A DNA stretch of 64,000 nucleotides from Streptomyces sp. NBC_01571 (GTDB taxonomy: Bacteria; Actinomycetota; Actinomycetes; Streptomycetales; Streptomycetaceae). Below are positions 19,001 to 26,503 of this stretch, in pieces. Position numbers and translations under genes: made by a program. A model generated the notes under the pieces. The model was not told the origin of the DNA and made no database searches. It saw only the letters and a list, made by a program, of their open reading frames with translations. The DNA lies in NCBI RefSeq assembly GCF_026339875.1, contig NZ_JAPEPZ010000001.1, positions 4,402,001 through 4,466,000 on the forward strand, read 5' to 3'. The stretch's first letter is position 1. Each line of letters opens with the position of its first letter.

Positions 19001-19737
19001 GGCAGGCGCCGGTCGAAGCCGCCGAGCTCCTCGAAGACATCACGGCGGATCAGCATGCCGGCGGTGGAGACGGCGAGCACGGGGTGGACGTGGTCGTGCT
19101 GGCCCTGGTCCTGTTCGCGGCGGTCCAGACCGGTCCAGCGGCGGCCGGAGTTGGCGATGGTGACGCCGACCTCCAGGAGGGCGCGCCGGTCGTACCAGCC
19201 ACGGAGCTTGGGGCCCACGACGGCGACTTCCTTGCCGAGCTCCTGCTCGTTCTCCACGACGCGGAGCAGGTGGGCGAGGGCGTCGGGCTCGGGGGCGCAG
19301 TCGTCGTGCAGCAGCCAGAGCCACTGCTCGGGTTCGCCGTACGGAAGCTCCGGCATGTCGTACGCGTCGTCGCGCCAGGTACGGGTGACGGGGTCCCAGC
19401 CACTGGGGCGCTTCAGGTAGGGCAGCTCGTCGGGGGTGAGCACACCGGCGCCGCGGATGGCCTCCTCGACGGCCTGGCCGAAGCCGGTCCGGCGGGCGAG
19501 GTGCAGCACCCGGTCGGCGCCGAGTGCGTCGGTGAGCAGCTGGGCGGAGTCGTCCGCGCTGCCGGTGTCGGCCGCCACCGCGTTCTGCACGGGGCGCTCC
19601 TGGCCGAGCAGGCCGGCGAGCGCGTCGGGCAGCCAGCGGGCGCCGTCGTGGGAGACGAGCACCGCGGTCACCACGTGGCGCGGGAACTCAGGAGCGGCAG
19701 CGTCTTGTTGGGCTGCCGTATGGCTGTGCACGGACAT
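16066..19737 (-). CDS. Giant membrane protein with N-terminal GT2 glycosyltransferase domain
   Basis: A 1223-residue protein. Residues ~20-330 form a family 2 glycosyltransferase: DTGSADDSAQLL, LHDDCAPEPDALAHLL as the DxD-like motif, and RDDVDLCWRAHSAGH near the acceptor region. After a basic loop (about 370-430) come a dozen or so hydrophobic helices (about 440-870), then an extracytoplasmic beta-rich domain, a last helix near ALAVVLVVLALPG, and a cytoplasmic C-terminal tail of ~170 residues. The tail is charged and then strongly Tyr/Gln/Pro-rich with YQADPYQ-type repeats. The likely role is transfer of a sugar or sugar-lipid across or at the membrane. Coupling to the DUF5719 gene and the nearby whiB suggest envelope or sporulation function. 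Confidence 0.88.
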   Translation of the reverse strand: MSVHSHTAAQQDAAAPEFPRHVVTAVLVSHDGARWLPDALAGLLGQERPVQNAVAADTGSADDSAQLLTDALGADRVLHLARRTGFGQAVEEAIRGAGVLTPDELPYLKRPSGWDPVTRTWRDDAYDMPELPYGEPEQWLWLLHDDCAPEPDALAHLLRVVENEQELGKEVAVVGPKLRGWYDRRALLEVGVTIANSGRRWTGLDRREQDQGQHDHVHPVLAVSTAGMLIRRDVFEELGGFDRRLPLMRDDVDLCWRAHSAGHRVLVAPEAVVRHAEAASRERRTVDCVGRTSASPHKVDKAGAVYTLLVNARTAQLPWILIRLVLGTLLRTLAYLVGKVPGQAVDEIRGLLGTLLRPERILAGRRRRGSPQVDKGELRALFPPPGATVRATVEQAAGNLMGSDDPEATAGAGRHGGAVESGPGGDDADFLEIEQFARLKRIARNPGPMLFLVLLFVSLLACRGLLGGGALAGGALLPAPADASELWSRYLDGWHPVGAGGTESAPPYLALVALLSSLLLGSTGLAVTVLMVASVPLAGFAAYFASRPLVESRLLRAWASVAYAFLPAAAGALAGGRVGTAFLAILLPLIARAGIAASGLAHASGARGSWRATWAYALLLSFTTAFTPIVWPIALVLGIALLAVRRRELTAYGPRFLAQLGTPLLVLAPWSLTLLPFGFFKEAGLPYGASAASALDLLGASPGGPGTVSGVMLIGIVLAALAALLRGERQRAVWTAWAVALVALVFAVLSNKSAWAGPATLVYGLALLVAAALGADGARSRVAEQSFGWRQPVAALIAFASAAGPLLVAAGWVIGGADGPVERRDPVQVPAFVAEESGTRDQARTLVLDSDTAARVGYTLVRGSGGRMGDGELAASGGENKRLDKVVANLVAGSGADQADQLGGFAVRYVLVRKGAPREVSRVLDATPGLSRLSQQDGSALWRLDRQVSRASIVPRSGEPLSIAAGPVELHTTVPAGSEGRVLRLADTADAGWTATLDGKPLTRTTVDGWAQGFELPANGGRLDVAFDAPLSHTGWLWAQGALAVVLVVLALPGRRRDIDDDLPEEPALPAQDVTGDGRRARRLRAQAEAEADEAARTGQDADLLMPDEEPEDGPAAIPHQQTYGEWDAPSYAGADYGSYGGEQYQGTQQYQAGTYEQPYQADPYQADPYQTGQYDPYGYGNTTSYDQTYQQGYETAYDPQQPPMPPQPPHGTDSERPDGSQQ

Positions 19738-19956
19738 CGAGGTACGGGCCCCGGTTCGATGGACTGCGGTGGACGCCTGTGTCCGGCGGGGACAGCTGGG
19801 CGTCTCGGACGAGGGCCCACACTAACGGCTGGGCAACACGGCGGCCCGCCGCCTGTGGATAACCCACCTGCGACGGGCCGTTCCTTACGTGTCGGTACGG
19901 AGAGGTGTGCGCCGTTCGGTCGGACGGCGGCCTGCTTCGGACGGTGTCGTGCGCGG

Positions 19957-20220
19957 TCAGACGGCGGCCTTCTTCAGACGGCGCCGCTCGCGCTCGGACA
20001 GACCGCCCCAGATGCCGAACCGCTCGTCGTTGGCGAGCGCGTATTCAAGGCACTCGGAGCGGACCTCACAGGCGAGACAGACCTTCTTGGCCTCGCGGGT
20101 GGAGCCGCCCTTCTCGGGAAAGAAGGACTCGGGGTCGGTCTGGGCGCACAGCGCGCGCTCCTGCCAGCCGAGTTCCTCGTCCGCGTCGTCGACCAGCAGT
20201 TGCTGCACCAGCTCGGTCAT
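19957..20220 (-). CDS. whiB: WhiB, sporulation iron-sulfur regulator
   Basis: An 87-residue Wbl-family protein. The four cysteines that bind the [4Fe-4S] cluster are at 25, 48, 51 and 57, followed by the turn GIWGG (69-73) and a basic C-terminus (ERRRLKKAAV) for DNA contact. The sequence and acidic N-terminus (MTELVQQLLVDDADEELG) match the true WhiB rather than other Wbl paralogues. In Streptomyces, WhiB acts with WhiA to stop growth of aerial hyphae and start sporulation septation. It is transcribed leftward alone, with a plausible promoter at 20294-20323. Confidence 0.97.
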   Translation of the reverse strand: MTELVQQLLVDDADEELGWQERALCAQTDPESFFPEKGGSTREAKKVCLACEVRSECLEYALANDERFGIWGGLSERERRRLKKAAV

Positions 20221-20293
20221 GTGCGCCCCTCGTCTGTCTTTCGCGTCCCCGTGATGCTGTCGTTACCGTTTTCGGCTGAACGACACGAGTGAA

Positions 20294-20323
20294 ATTACAA
20301 GTGTGCCGATCCGGGCCAGTCAA
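20294..20323 (-). promoter_or_regulatory. Candidate whiB promoter
   Basis: On the minus strand TTGACT (20318-20323) is followed after 18 bp by TGTAAT (20294-20299), giving a reasonable vegetative-type promoter with a leader of about 65-70 nt before the whiB ATG. This is seen by eye only. whiB is known to have more than one promoter, so others may exist further upstream. Confidence 0.5.
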
Positions 20324-20639
20324 GCCGAGATCTGCTATTGGGCCCCTTATTCACTCTGCGGAACCAAGGCTATGCGGAAAGTGTTCAAATCGGCATAAAC
20401 CATGACAGCCTCAAGGGTCCGACCGGACCTCCGACCCGCTACAGGGAAGGACGTCCAGAAGTTCGATCTCGTTCCGACGCGCGTCCCGGAGCGAACCGGA
20501 TCACATTTGGATCACAGGATCGTGCCGAGGTTTGCGCGCCCGGTTGTGCGCCATGTGTCCGGGGCGGCTACTGAGCAAACCTTTCGCCTTACAGATGAAC
20601 CGGATGAGGTGAAACATCTCCCACATACCGGACAGGAAG
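20324..20639. other. Intergenic region between whiB and the cysteine dioxygenase leader
   Basis: This stretch of ~315 bp is less GC-rich than its surroundings, as expected for a regulatory region. It separates the divergent whiB and cysteine dioxygenase transcripts and presumably holds developmental operators of whiB. I see no gene and no clear palindrome worth naming. Confidence 0.45.
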
Positions 20640-20675
20640 TTGACAGTCCGGGTGTGAACCGGTGTGCTAGTGGGC
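20640..20675 (+). promoter_or_regulatory. Candidate promoter for a leaderless transcript
   Basis: TTGACA stands at 20640-20645. Seventeen bp on, at 20663-20671, lies TGTGCTAGT, which could serve as a -10 although no hexamer there fits the consensus well. The leader-peptide ATG begins at 20676, a distance that would place the transcription start at or next to the ATG. No Shine-Dalgarno precedes that ATG. The -35 is good; the -10 is doubtful. Confidence 0.45.
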
Positions 20676-20771
20676 ATGCTCGCGAACTTGGCACGCACGT
20701 CGACCCGCACCGCCGGGTCCCAGGGTGCTGCCCTCGCTCGCCGCAGCTGTTGTCGCTGTTCCAGCTGTTGA
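20676..20771 (+). CDS. Cys-rich leader peptide (uORF) ahead of cysteine dioxygenase
   Basis: A 31-codon ORF that begins MLANLARTSTRT and ends RRSCCRCSSC then TGA. Four of the last seven residues are Cys, all encoded by TGT, which is a rare codon in this GC-rich genome compared with TGC. No ribosome site precedes the ATG, but a TTGACA box lies 31 bp upstream, so translation may start on a leaderless mRNA. The ORF ends 184 bp before the cysteine dioxygenase start on the same strand. A ribosome stalled on the Cys codons would sense charged tRNA-Cys. Comparable leaderless polycysteine uORFs control sulfur genes in mycobacteria. Here the regulated gene degrades cysteine. Regulation is an inference from sequence and context. 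Confidence 0.7.
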   Translation: MLANLARTSTRTAGSQGAALARRSCCRCSSC

Positions 20772-20833
20772 GCCTCACCGCGCTCCGGCTGCCTCGCCGC
20801 CACTGAGGCGAATCCCCGCCCCTCGCAGGGGCG
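20772..20833 (+). promoter_or_regulatory. Hairpins directly after the Cys leader ORF
   Basis: GCCTCA (20772-20777) can pair with TGAGGC (20804-20809). A second compact hairpin, CGCCCCT-CGC-AGGGGCG, spans 20817-20833. They begin at the leader ORF stop codon and could serve in an attenuation or ribosome-coupled mechanism. Neither is followed by a U-run, so intrinsic termination is not assured. Confidence 0.4.
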
Positions 20834-20955
20834 AACGCCCGCACCAGGGCACCTCTCCCCGTCCGCGACCCGGACGCAACGACCCTCCCCCACGTTTTCG
20901 GCTTCGCTCGAACAGGGGGTCCCCCGCACTCTCCGCCGAGGAAACCACCGCACCC

Positions 20956-21444
20956 ATGAACAGCGACAGCGACCTCCAGATCGCCGGCGACATCCTCGAA
21001 GTCCCGCACCTGCTCCAGCCGCCGCGCGAGCACCCCGCCACCGTGGCCGACTTCGTCGGCCTCGCCCGCGCCGTCTCCGCCGACCGCTCCCGGTGGGAGC
21101 ACCTCGTCCAGTACGACGCGACCTCACGCTGGTACCACCGGCTGCACACCGGGCCCGGCTACGAGGTGTGGCTCCTCTCCTGGGTGCCCGGACAAGGCAG
21201 CGGTCTGCACGACCACGGCGCCTCCTCCGGCGTACTCACCGTCCTGGACGGCGTGTTGACGGAGCGCACCGACCGCGGCAGGCGCGCGTTGGGCGCGGGC
21301 GCGCAGCGGGTCTTCGCGCCCGGGTACGCCCACGAGGTCGTCAACGACTCCCTCGAACCGGCCGTGAGCCTGCACGTCTACTACCCGGGTCTCACCGAGA
21401 TGCCGATGCACGGGGCGCGGTGCGCCGTCGCCGAGGTCCAGTAA
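20956..21444 (+). CDS. cdo: Cysteine dioxygenase family protein
   Basis: A 162-residue cupin from ATG 20956. It oxidises L-cysteine to cysteine sulfinate using non-haem Fe(II). The metal ligands are visible as LHDHG (His85, His87) and YAHEV (His126) in cupin motifs 1 and 2, with [12 protein letters not shown] between them. The length is typical of bacterial enzymes. The GAGGAA at 20938 region is somewhat distant from the start, which fits regulation through the leader. A short Cys-rich leader ORF upstream (20676-20771) suggests control by cysteine supply. It is followed by cofD after 42 bp. Confidence 0.88.
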   Translation: MNSDSDLQIAGDILEVPHLLQPPREHPATVADFVGLARAVSADRSRWEHLVQYDATSRWYHRLHTGPGYEVWLLSWVPGQGSGLHDHGASSGVLTVLDGVLTERTDRGRRALGAGAQRVFAPGYAHEVVNDSLEPAVSLHVYYPGLTEMPMHGARCAVAEVQ

Positions 21445-21486
21445 CCGACTCACACCTTGTCGTAGCCGCCTGCGAGACTGAACACC

Positions 21487-22452
21487 ATGCGCATTGTGGT
21501 TCTGGCAGGCGGCATCGGTGGTGCCCGGTTCCTTCGTGGTCTCCAGCGGGCCTCGCCGGACGCGGACATCACGGTCATCGGCAACACCGGCGACGACATC
21601 CATCTCTTCGGGCTGAAGGTCTGCCCGGACCTCGACACGGTGATGTACACCCTCGGCGGCGGCATCAACGAGGAGCAGGGCTGGGGTCGGACCGACGAGA
21701 CCTTCCACCTCAAGGAGGAGCTCGCGGCGTACGGGGTCGGGCCCGAGTGGTTCGGGCTCGGCGACCGCGACTTCGCCACGCACATCGTGCGGACGCAGAT
21801 GCTGAGCGCGGGCTATCCGCTCAGCGCGGTCACCGAGGCCCTGTGCGACCGGTGGAAGCCGGGCGTCCGGCTGATCCCCATGTCCGACGACCGCGTGGAG
21901 ACCCATGTCGCCGTCACGCTGCCGGACAGCGGCGAGCGCAAGGTGATCCACTTCCAGGAGTACTGGGTGCGGCTGCGCGCCTCCGTGCCGGCCGAGGCCG
22001 TCGTGCCCGTCGGCGCCGAGCAGGCCAAGCCCGCGCCCGGGGTCCTGGAGGCCATCGCGGAGGCGGACGTGATCCTCTTCCCGCCGTCCAACCCGGTCGT
22101 GTCCATCGGCACCATCCTCGCCGTGCCCGGCATCCGGGAGGCCATCGCCGACGCGGGCGTGCCCGTGGTGGGCCTGTCCCCCATCGTCGGGGACGCGCCC
22201 GTGCGCGGCATGGCCGACAAGGTGCTCGCGGCGGTCGGCGTGGAGTCGACCGCGGCCGCGGTCGCCGAGCACTACGGCTCGGGGCTCCTGGACGGCTGGC
22301 TCGTCGACACGGTGGACGCGTCCACCGTGGAGCGCGTGGAGGCGGCCGGCATCCGCTGCCGTTCCGTACCGCTGATGATGTCCGACCTCGACGCCTCCGC
22401 ACGGATGGCCCACGAGGCGCTGACGCTGGCGGAGGAGGTGCGAGGCGCTTGA
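21487..22452 (+). CDS. cofD: 2-phospho-L-lactate (LPPG) transferase for coenzyme F420
   Basis: A 321-residue enzyme (CofD/FbiA) that joins the deazaflavin Fo to the phospholactate or phosphoenolpyruvate moiety carried by GDP. The nucleotide-binding start [19 protein letters not shown], the block [12 protein letters not shown] with Asp metal ligands, and [14 protein letters not shown] are characteristic. The ATG at 21487 is the natural start. It overlaps fbiB by 4 bp (TTGA), forming a two-gene unit for the last steps of F420 synthesis. In actinomycetes F420 serves redox enzymes in primary and secondary metabolism. Confidence 0.95.
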   Translation: MRIVVLAGGIGGARFLRGLQRASPDADITVIGNTGDDIHLFGLKVCPDLDTVMYTLGGGINEEQGWGRTDETFHLKEELAAYGVGPEWFGLGDRDFATHIVRTQMLSAGYPLSAVTEALCDRWKPGVRLIPMSDDRVETHVAVTLPDSGERKVIHFQEYWVRLRASVPAEAVVPVGAEQAKPAPGVLEAIAEADVILFPPSNPVVSIGTILAVPGIREAIADAGVPVVGLSPIVGDAPVRGMADKVLAAVGVESTAAAVAEHYGSGLLDGWLVDTVDASTVERVEAAGIRCRSVPLMMSDLDASARMAHEALTLAEEVRGA

Positions 22453-23867
22453 GCGGCGGACCGGTCGAGGACGAGGGAGCCACGGGCGACGTGAGGCCGA
22501 CGGACGACACGGGCCGTGCGCACGGTGCGGGCGGCACGGGCGGCAAGGACGACGGCGGAGGCTCGGATGCCGCTGTCGGCTACCGGGTCTGGGCCCTGCC
22601 CGGCCTTCCGGAGGTGCAGCGGGGCGACGACCTCGCCAAGATCATCGCCGGGGCCGAGCCGGGGCTGGCCGACGGGGACGTCCTGCTCGTCACCTCGAAG
22701 ATCGTGTCCAAGGCCGAGGGGCGCCTGGTGGAGGCCTCCGACCGGGAGGCGGCCATCGACGCCGAGACCGTACGGGTCGTGGCGCGCCGCGGCGCGCTCC
22801 GGATCGTCGAGAACCGGCAGGGGCTCGTGATGGCCGCCGCCGGGGTCGACGCCTCCAACACGCCGGCCGGGACCGTCCTGTTGCTGCCCGAGGACCCCGA
22901 CGCGTCCGCCCGGACGATCCGGGCGGGCCTGCGGGACACCCTCGGGGTGGACGTCGGCGTCGTGATCACCGACACCTTCGGGCGCCCCTGGCGCACCGGG
23001 CTCACCGACGTCGCCATCGGCGCCGCGGGCGTACGGGTGCTGGACGACCTGCGCGGCGGCACCGACGCGCACGGCAATCCGCTGAGCGCGACCGTCGTCG
23101 CCACCGCCGACGAGCTCGCCGGCGCCGGTGACCTGGTCAAGGGCAAGGCCTCCGGGCTGCCGGTCGCCGTCGTGCGCGGGCTGCCCCAGGTGGTGGCCGA
23201 GGACGACGGCGCGGGGACGCGCGCGATGGTGCGGGGCGCGCGCGACGACATGTTCCGGCTGGGCACGTCCGAGGCCGTACGGGAGGCGGTGACCCAGCGG
23301 CGTACCGTACGGGCCTTCACCGACGAGCCGGTCGACCCGGGCGCCGTACGGCGTGCGGTCGCCGCCGCGGTGACCGCGCCCGCGCCGCATCACACCACGC
23401 CCTGGCGGTTCGTGCTGCTGGAGTCCGCCCGGTCGCGGACGCGGCTGCTCGACGCCATGCGGGACGCGTGGATCGAGGATCTGCGCGGGGACGCGAAGAG
23501 CGAGGAGTCGATCGCCAAGCGGGTGCGGCGCGGCGACGTGCTGCGCAACGCGCCCTACCTGGTGGTGCCGTGCCTGGTGACGGACGGGTCCCACACGTAC
23601 GGCGACCCGCGCCGGGACGCGGCCGAGCGGGAGATGTTCGTCGTCGCCATGGGGGCGGGGGTGCAGAACTTCCTCGTCGCGCTGGCCGGGGAGCGGCTGG
23701 GCTCCGCGTGGGTGTCCTCCACGATGTTCTGCCGCGACGTCGTACGGGACGTGCTGGCCCTTCCGGAGGACTGGGACCCGATGGGTGCCGTAGCCGTCGG
23801 GCACGCGGCGACGGCGCCCGGGGCGCGGCCCGAGCGGGACGCCGGGGCGTTCGTCGAGGTGCGCTGA
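22449..23867 (+). CDS. fbiB: Bifunctional F420 gamma-glutamyl ligase / nitroreductase-fold FMN domain
   Basis: About 472 residues if started at TTG 22449, which overlaps the cofD stop; GTG 22491 is an alternative. After a 40-residue Gly/Asp-rich N-terminal extension, residues ~45-290 are a CofE ligase domain ([28 protein letters not shown]) adding glutamates to F420-0. Residues ~290-472 are a nitroreductase-like domain ([25 protein letters not shown]), the actinobacterial FbiB fusion that also acts in dehydro-F420 reduction. Coupling to cofD supports the role. The extension looks variable and may not be translated. Confidence 0.92.
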   Translation: MSGGPVEDEGATGDVRPTDDTGRAHGAGGTGGKDDGGGSDAAVGYRVWALPGLPEVQRGDDLAKIIAGAEPGLADGDVLLVTSKIVSKAEGRLVEASDREAAIDAETVRVVARRGALRIVENRQGLVMAAAGVDASNTPAGTVLLLPEDPDASARTIRAGLRDTLGVDVGVVITDTFGRPWRTGLTDVAIGAAGVRVLDDLRGGTDAHGNPLSATVVATADELAGAGDLVKGKASGLPVAVVRGLPQVVAEDDGAGTRAMVRGARDDMFRLGTSEAVREAVTQRRTVRAFTDEPVDPGAVRRAVAAAVTAPAPHHTTPWRFVLLESARSRTRLLDAMRDAWIEDLRGDAKSEESIAKRVRRGDVLRNAPYLVVPCLVTDGSHTYGDPRRDAAEREMFVVAMGAGVQNFLVALAGERLGSAWVSSTMFCRDVVRDVLALPEDWDPMGAVAVGHAATAPGARPERDAGAFVEVR

Positions 23868-23986
23868 GCGGCGGCGGTGCGAGGCGCGGGGCCCGCGACT
23901 CCGGGGGACCTGGGCGGCTCGTGTGTCCACGGTGCCGGGAGCGCCTACCCTCGTAGGGCGACCCGAGCACCCTTAGGACCTCTTCC

Positions 23987-25000
23987 GTGGCTGGACGATT
24001 CACCCCCCGGCCGACGCGTACGACCGTGCGCGGCGGGCAGGTCGACGTGCCCGCGGGCGCCGGCCCCGGCGTACCGCGGCAGGCGGCCGGGCCCGGACTC
24101 GGACGGACCTGGACACCGCCCGGTCCGCTCGATCTCGGTCTGGTGCTCGGGCCGCTGCGCCGGGGGCCGGGCGACCCGACCTTCCGCGCGACACCGGACG
24201 GGTCCGTGTGGCGGGCCAGCAGGACGCCCGCCGGCGCCGGGACCCTGCGGGTCGCGGTGCGGTCCGGGGAAGTCCGGGCCGAGGCGTGGGGGCCGGGGGC
24301 CCGGTGGCTGCTCGAACAGCTGCCCGACATGCTCGGCGCGTCGGACGATCCCGCCGCCTTCGAGCCGCGGCACCGGCTGGTCGCCTCGACGCGGCACCGG
24401 CGGCCGGGGTTGCGGCTGACCCGTACCGGGCTGGTGCTGGAGTCGCTCATTCCGTCCGTTCTGGAGCAGAAGGTCACGGCGGACGAGGCCTATCGGGCGT
24501 GGCGATTGCTCGTACGGAAGTTCGGGGAGCCGGCGCCGGGGCCCGCACCGGAACGGATGTACGTCATGCCGACGCCTCGGACCTGGGCCCTGATCCCCTC
24601 CTGGGAGTGGCACCGGGCCGGAGTCGACAACAAGCGGGCTTCGACGATCCTGCGGGCCGTGCGGGTGGCGGCACGGCTGGAGGAAGCGATGGGCATGGAG
24701 GCGGAGCGGGCGCAGGCGCGGCTGGAGCTGGTGTCCGGGATCGGGCCGTGGACCTCGGCGGAGACCGTGCAGCGCAGTCACGGTGCGGCGGACGCGGTGA
24801 CGGTCGGGGATCTTCATCTGCCGGGGATCGTGGGGTACGCGTTGGCGGGGGACCGCGATGCGGATGATGCCGTGATGCTGGCGTTGCTGGAGCCGTATGC
24901 CGGGCAGCGGCATCGGGCCGCGCGGTTGATTCTGTTGTCGGGGCGGACGCCGGCGCGGCGGGTGCCGCGGATGCCGCGTGGGGATATCGGGCGGTTGTGA
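23987..25000 (+). CDS. AlkA-type DNA-3-methyladenine glycosylase 2 family protein
   Basis: A 337-residue protein from GTG 23987 that should remove alkylated bases in base excision repair. The N-terminal ~150 residues form the beta domain. The C-terminal HhH-GPD part has SVLEQKVTADEAYRAW, the helix-hairpin-helix LELVSGIGPWTSAETV and the catalytic-Asp region AVTVGDLHLPG. Similarity to AlkA is in fold and motif order. It stands alone downstream of fbiB by 119 bp; the convergent nucleotidyltransferase gene begins after an intergenic repeat. Confidence 0.87.
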   Translation: MAGRFTPRPTRTTVRGGQVDVPAGAGPGVPRQAAGPGLGRTWTPPGPLDLGLVLGPLRRGPGDPTFRATPDGSVWRASRTPAGAGTLRVAVRSGEVRAEAWGPGARWLLEQLPDMLGASDDPAAFEPRHRLVASTRHRRPGLRLTRTGLVLESLIPSVLEQKVTADEAYRAWRLLVRKFGEPAPGPAPERMYVMPTPRTWALIPSWEWHRAGVDNKRASTILRAVRVAARLEEAMGMEAERAQARLELVSGIGPWTSAETVQRSHGAADAVTVGDLHLPGIVGYALAGDRDADDAVMLALLEPYAGQRHRAARLILLSGRTPARRVPRMPRGDIGRL

Positions 25001-25033
25001 TCCGGGGGGTGCGTGGGGTGACGGGGCCGGATG

Positions 25034-25161
25034 TTCCTCGCCCCCGCCGCCCCTACCCGTCCCGTCCCGGGGGCTCCGCCCCCAGACCCTCGCCAAGGGG
25101 CTGCCGCCCCCTGGAGCCCCGCTTCGCCCGAAGGGCTCGTCCTCAAACACCGGACGGGCTG
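25034..25161. repeat. Dispersed Streptomyces-type intergenic repeat, copy B
   Basis: A longer copy of the element seen at 9608-9679. It begins with CGCCCCCGCCGCCCCTACCC, then the hairpin GGGGGC-TCC-GCCCCC (25069-25083), then the hairpin around GGGGCTGCCGCCCC, then the CGAAGGGCTCGTCCTC and ACCGGACGGGCTG tail. It lies between convergent genes, where its hairpins could terminate transcription from either side. Confidence 0.85.
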
Positions 25162-25245
25162 AGGGTGCGGGCCCGCGCTGAACAGTGCACGCCCGCACCG
25201 GGTGGCGGACGCCCGTGCCGGGTGCCGGACGCCCTTGCCAGGTGG

Positions 25246-26328
25246 TTACTGGTCCGAGGAGAAGCGGAGCGCTCCCGCTGGGATGTGAGCCCCGCACCAG
25301 ATGCGTACGCCCTCGCGGAGTTCGTTGTCGGGGCCGATCACCGCGCCGTCGCCGACGACCGTGCCGGAGAGGACGGTGCGTTCGCCGATGCGGGCGTGGG
25401 CTCCGACGAGGGAGTCGGTGATGACGGCGCCGGGTTCGACGACGGCGCCGGACAGGATGGTGCTGCCCATGACCCGCGCGCCCTCGCCGACGTGCGCGCC
25501 CTCACCCACGACCGTGCCGCCGGTCAGCTTGGCGTCCGGGGCGACCCGGGCCGTGGGCAGCACCAGACGGTCGCCGCAGCGGCCGGGGACGGCGGGCGAG
25601 GGGGCTCGGCCGAGGACCAGGTCCGCGGAGCCCCGCACGAAGGCCTGTGGGGTGCCCAGATCCAGCCAGTAGGTCGAGTCCACCATGCCCTGCAGATGGG
25701 CCCCGGTGGCCAGCAGCTCCGGGAAGGTCTCCCGTTCCACCGAGACCGGGCGGCCGGCCGGGATCGAGTCGATGACGGAGCGGCGGAAGACGTACGCCCC
25801 CGCGTTGATCTGGTCGGTGACGATCTCCGCGGGCGTCTGGGGCTTCTCCAGGAAGGCCGTCACCCGGCCCGAGGGATCCGTCGGGACCAGACCGTACGCC
25901 CGGGGGTCCTCGACCCGGGTCAGGTGCAGGGACACGTCCGCGCCGGTCGCCCCGTGCGTCGCGACCAGCGCCTGGATGTCCAGCCCCGTCAGGATGTCAC
26001 CGTTGAAGATCAGGACCGGCTCGTCCGGGCCCGAGTGCAGACGCTCGGCGACGTTGCGGATCGCGCCGCCCGTGCCGAGGGGTTCCTCTTCGGTGACGTA
26101 CTCGATGTGGAGACCCAGCGCCGAGCCGTCACCGAAGTACGGCTCGAAGACCTCGGCCAGGTAGGAGGTCGCCAGGACGATGTGCTCGACGCCCGCCGCT
26201 CTCGCCCGCGCCAGCTGATGCGTGAGGAAGGGCACCCCGGCCGCCGGAACCATCGGCTTGGGGGTGTTCACCGTGAGCGGGCGCAGCCGGGTGCCTCTGC
26301 CACCGACCAGGAGGATCGCTTCTGTCAC
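25246..26328 (-). CDS. NDP-sugar synthase (mannose-1-phosphate guanylyltransferase-like)
   Basis: A 360-residue cytosolic enzyme. The N-terminal nucleotidyltransferase carries the signature ILLVGGRGTRLRPLT with PKPMVPAAG, then EEPLGTGGAI and the metal-binding FNGDILTGLD. The last ~110 residues are a left-handed beta-helix of hexapeptide repeats (VVGEGAHVGEGARV, SGTVVGDGAVIGPD). This layout matches GDP-mannose pyrophosphorylases of the GMPPB type, and manA/manB lie within 20 kb, so mannose-1-phosphate is the best substrate guess. Glucose-1-phosphate cannot be excluded. Confidence 0.88.
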   Translation of the reverse strand: MTEAILLVGGRGTRLRPLTVNTPKPMVPAAGVPFLTHQLARARAAGVEHIVLATSYLAEVFEPYFGDGSALGLHIEYVTEEEPLGTGGAIRNVAERLHSGPDEPVLIFNGDILTGLDIQALVATHGATGADVSLHLTRVEDPRAYGLVPTDPSGRVTAFLEKPQTPAEIVTDQINAGAYVFRRSVIDSIPAGRPVSVERETFPELLATGAHLQGMVDSTYWLDLGTPQAFVRGSADLVLGRAPSPAVPGRCGDRLVLPTARVAPDAKLTGGTVVGEGAHVGEGARVMGSTILSGAVVEPGAVITDSLVGAHARIGERTVLSGTVVGDGAVIGPDNELREGVRIWCGAHIPAGALRFSSDQ

Positions 26329-26503
26329 CTGTCGTCTCTGCTTCCTGCCGGGACCGGCCGAAGGGTGTTCCGGCCGGTCAGTGTATGCAGTCCGTTCGAT
26401 GGCGCCTTCGACGGCGGTGGGGTGTCCTCGACGGCCGGGGCCGATGCCGGGCCCGACGGCCGGGTCCGTCGGACGTGGGGCTCCACGATGGCCTCCAGCC
26501 CCC

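Noticed and set aside
16105..20292. A 1395-codon open frame on the plus strand
   Set aside because: It is the antisense shadow of the giant glycosyltransferase and whiB; composition is Arg/Gly/Val-rich with no family features, caused by GC-biased third positions.
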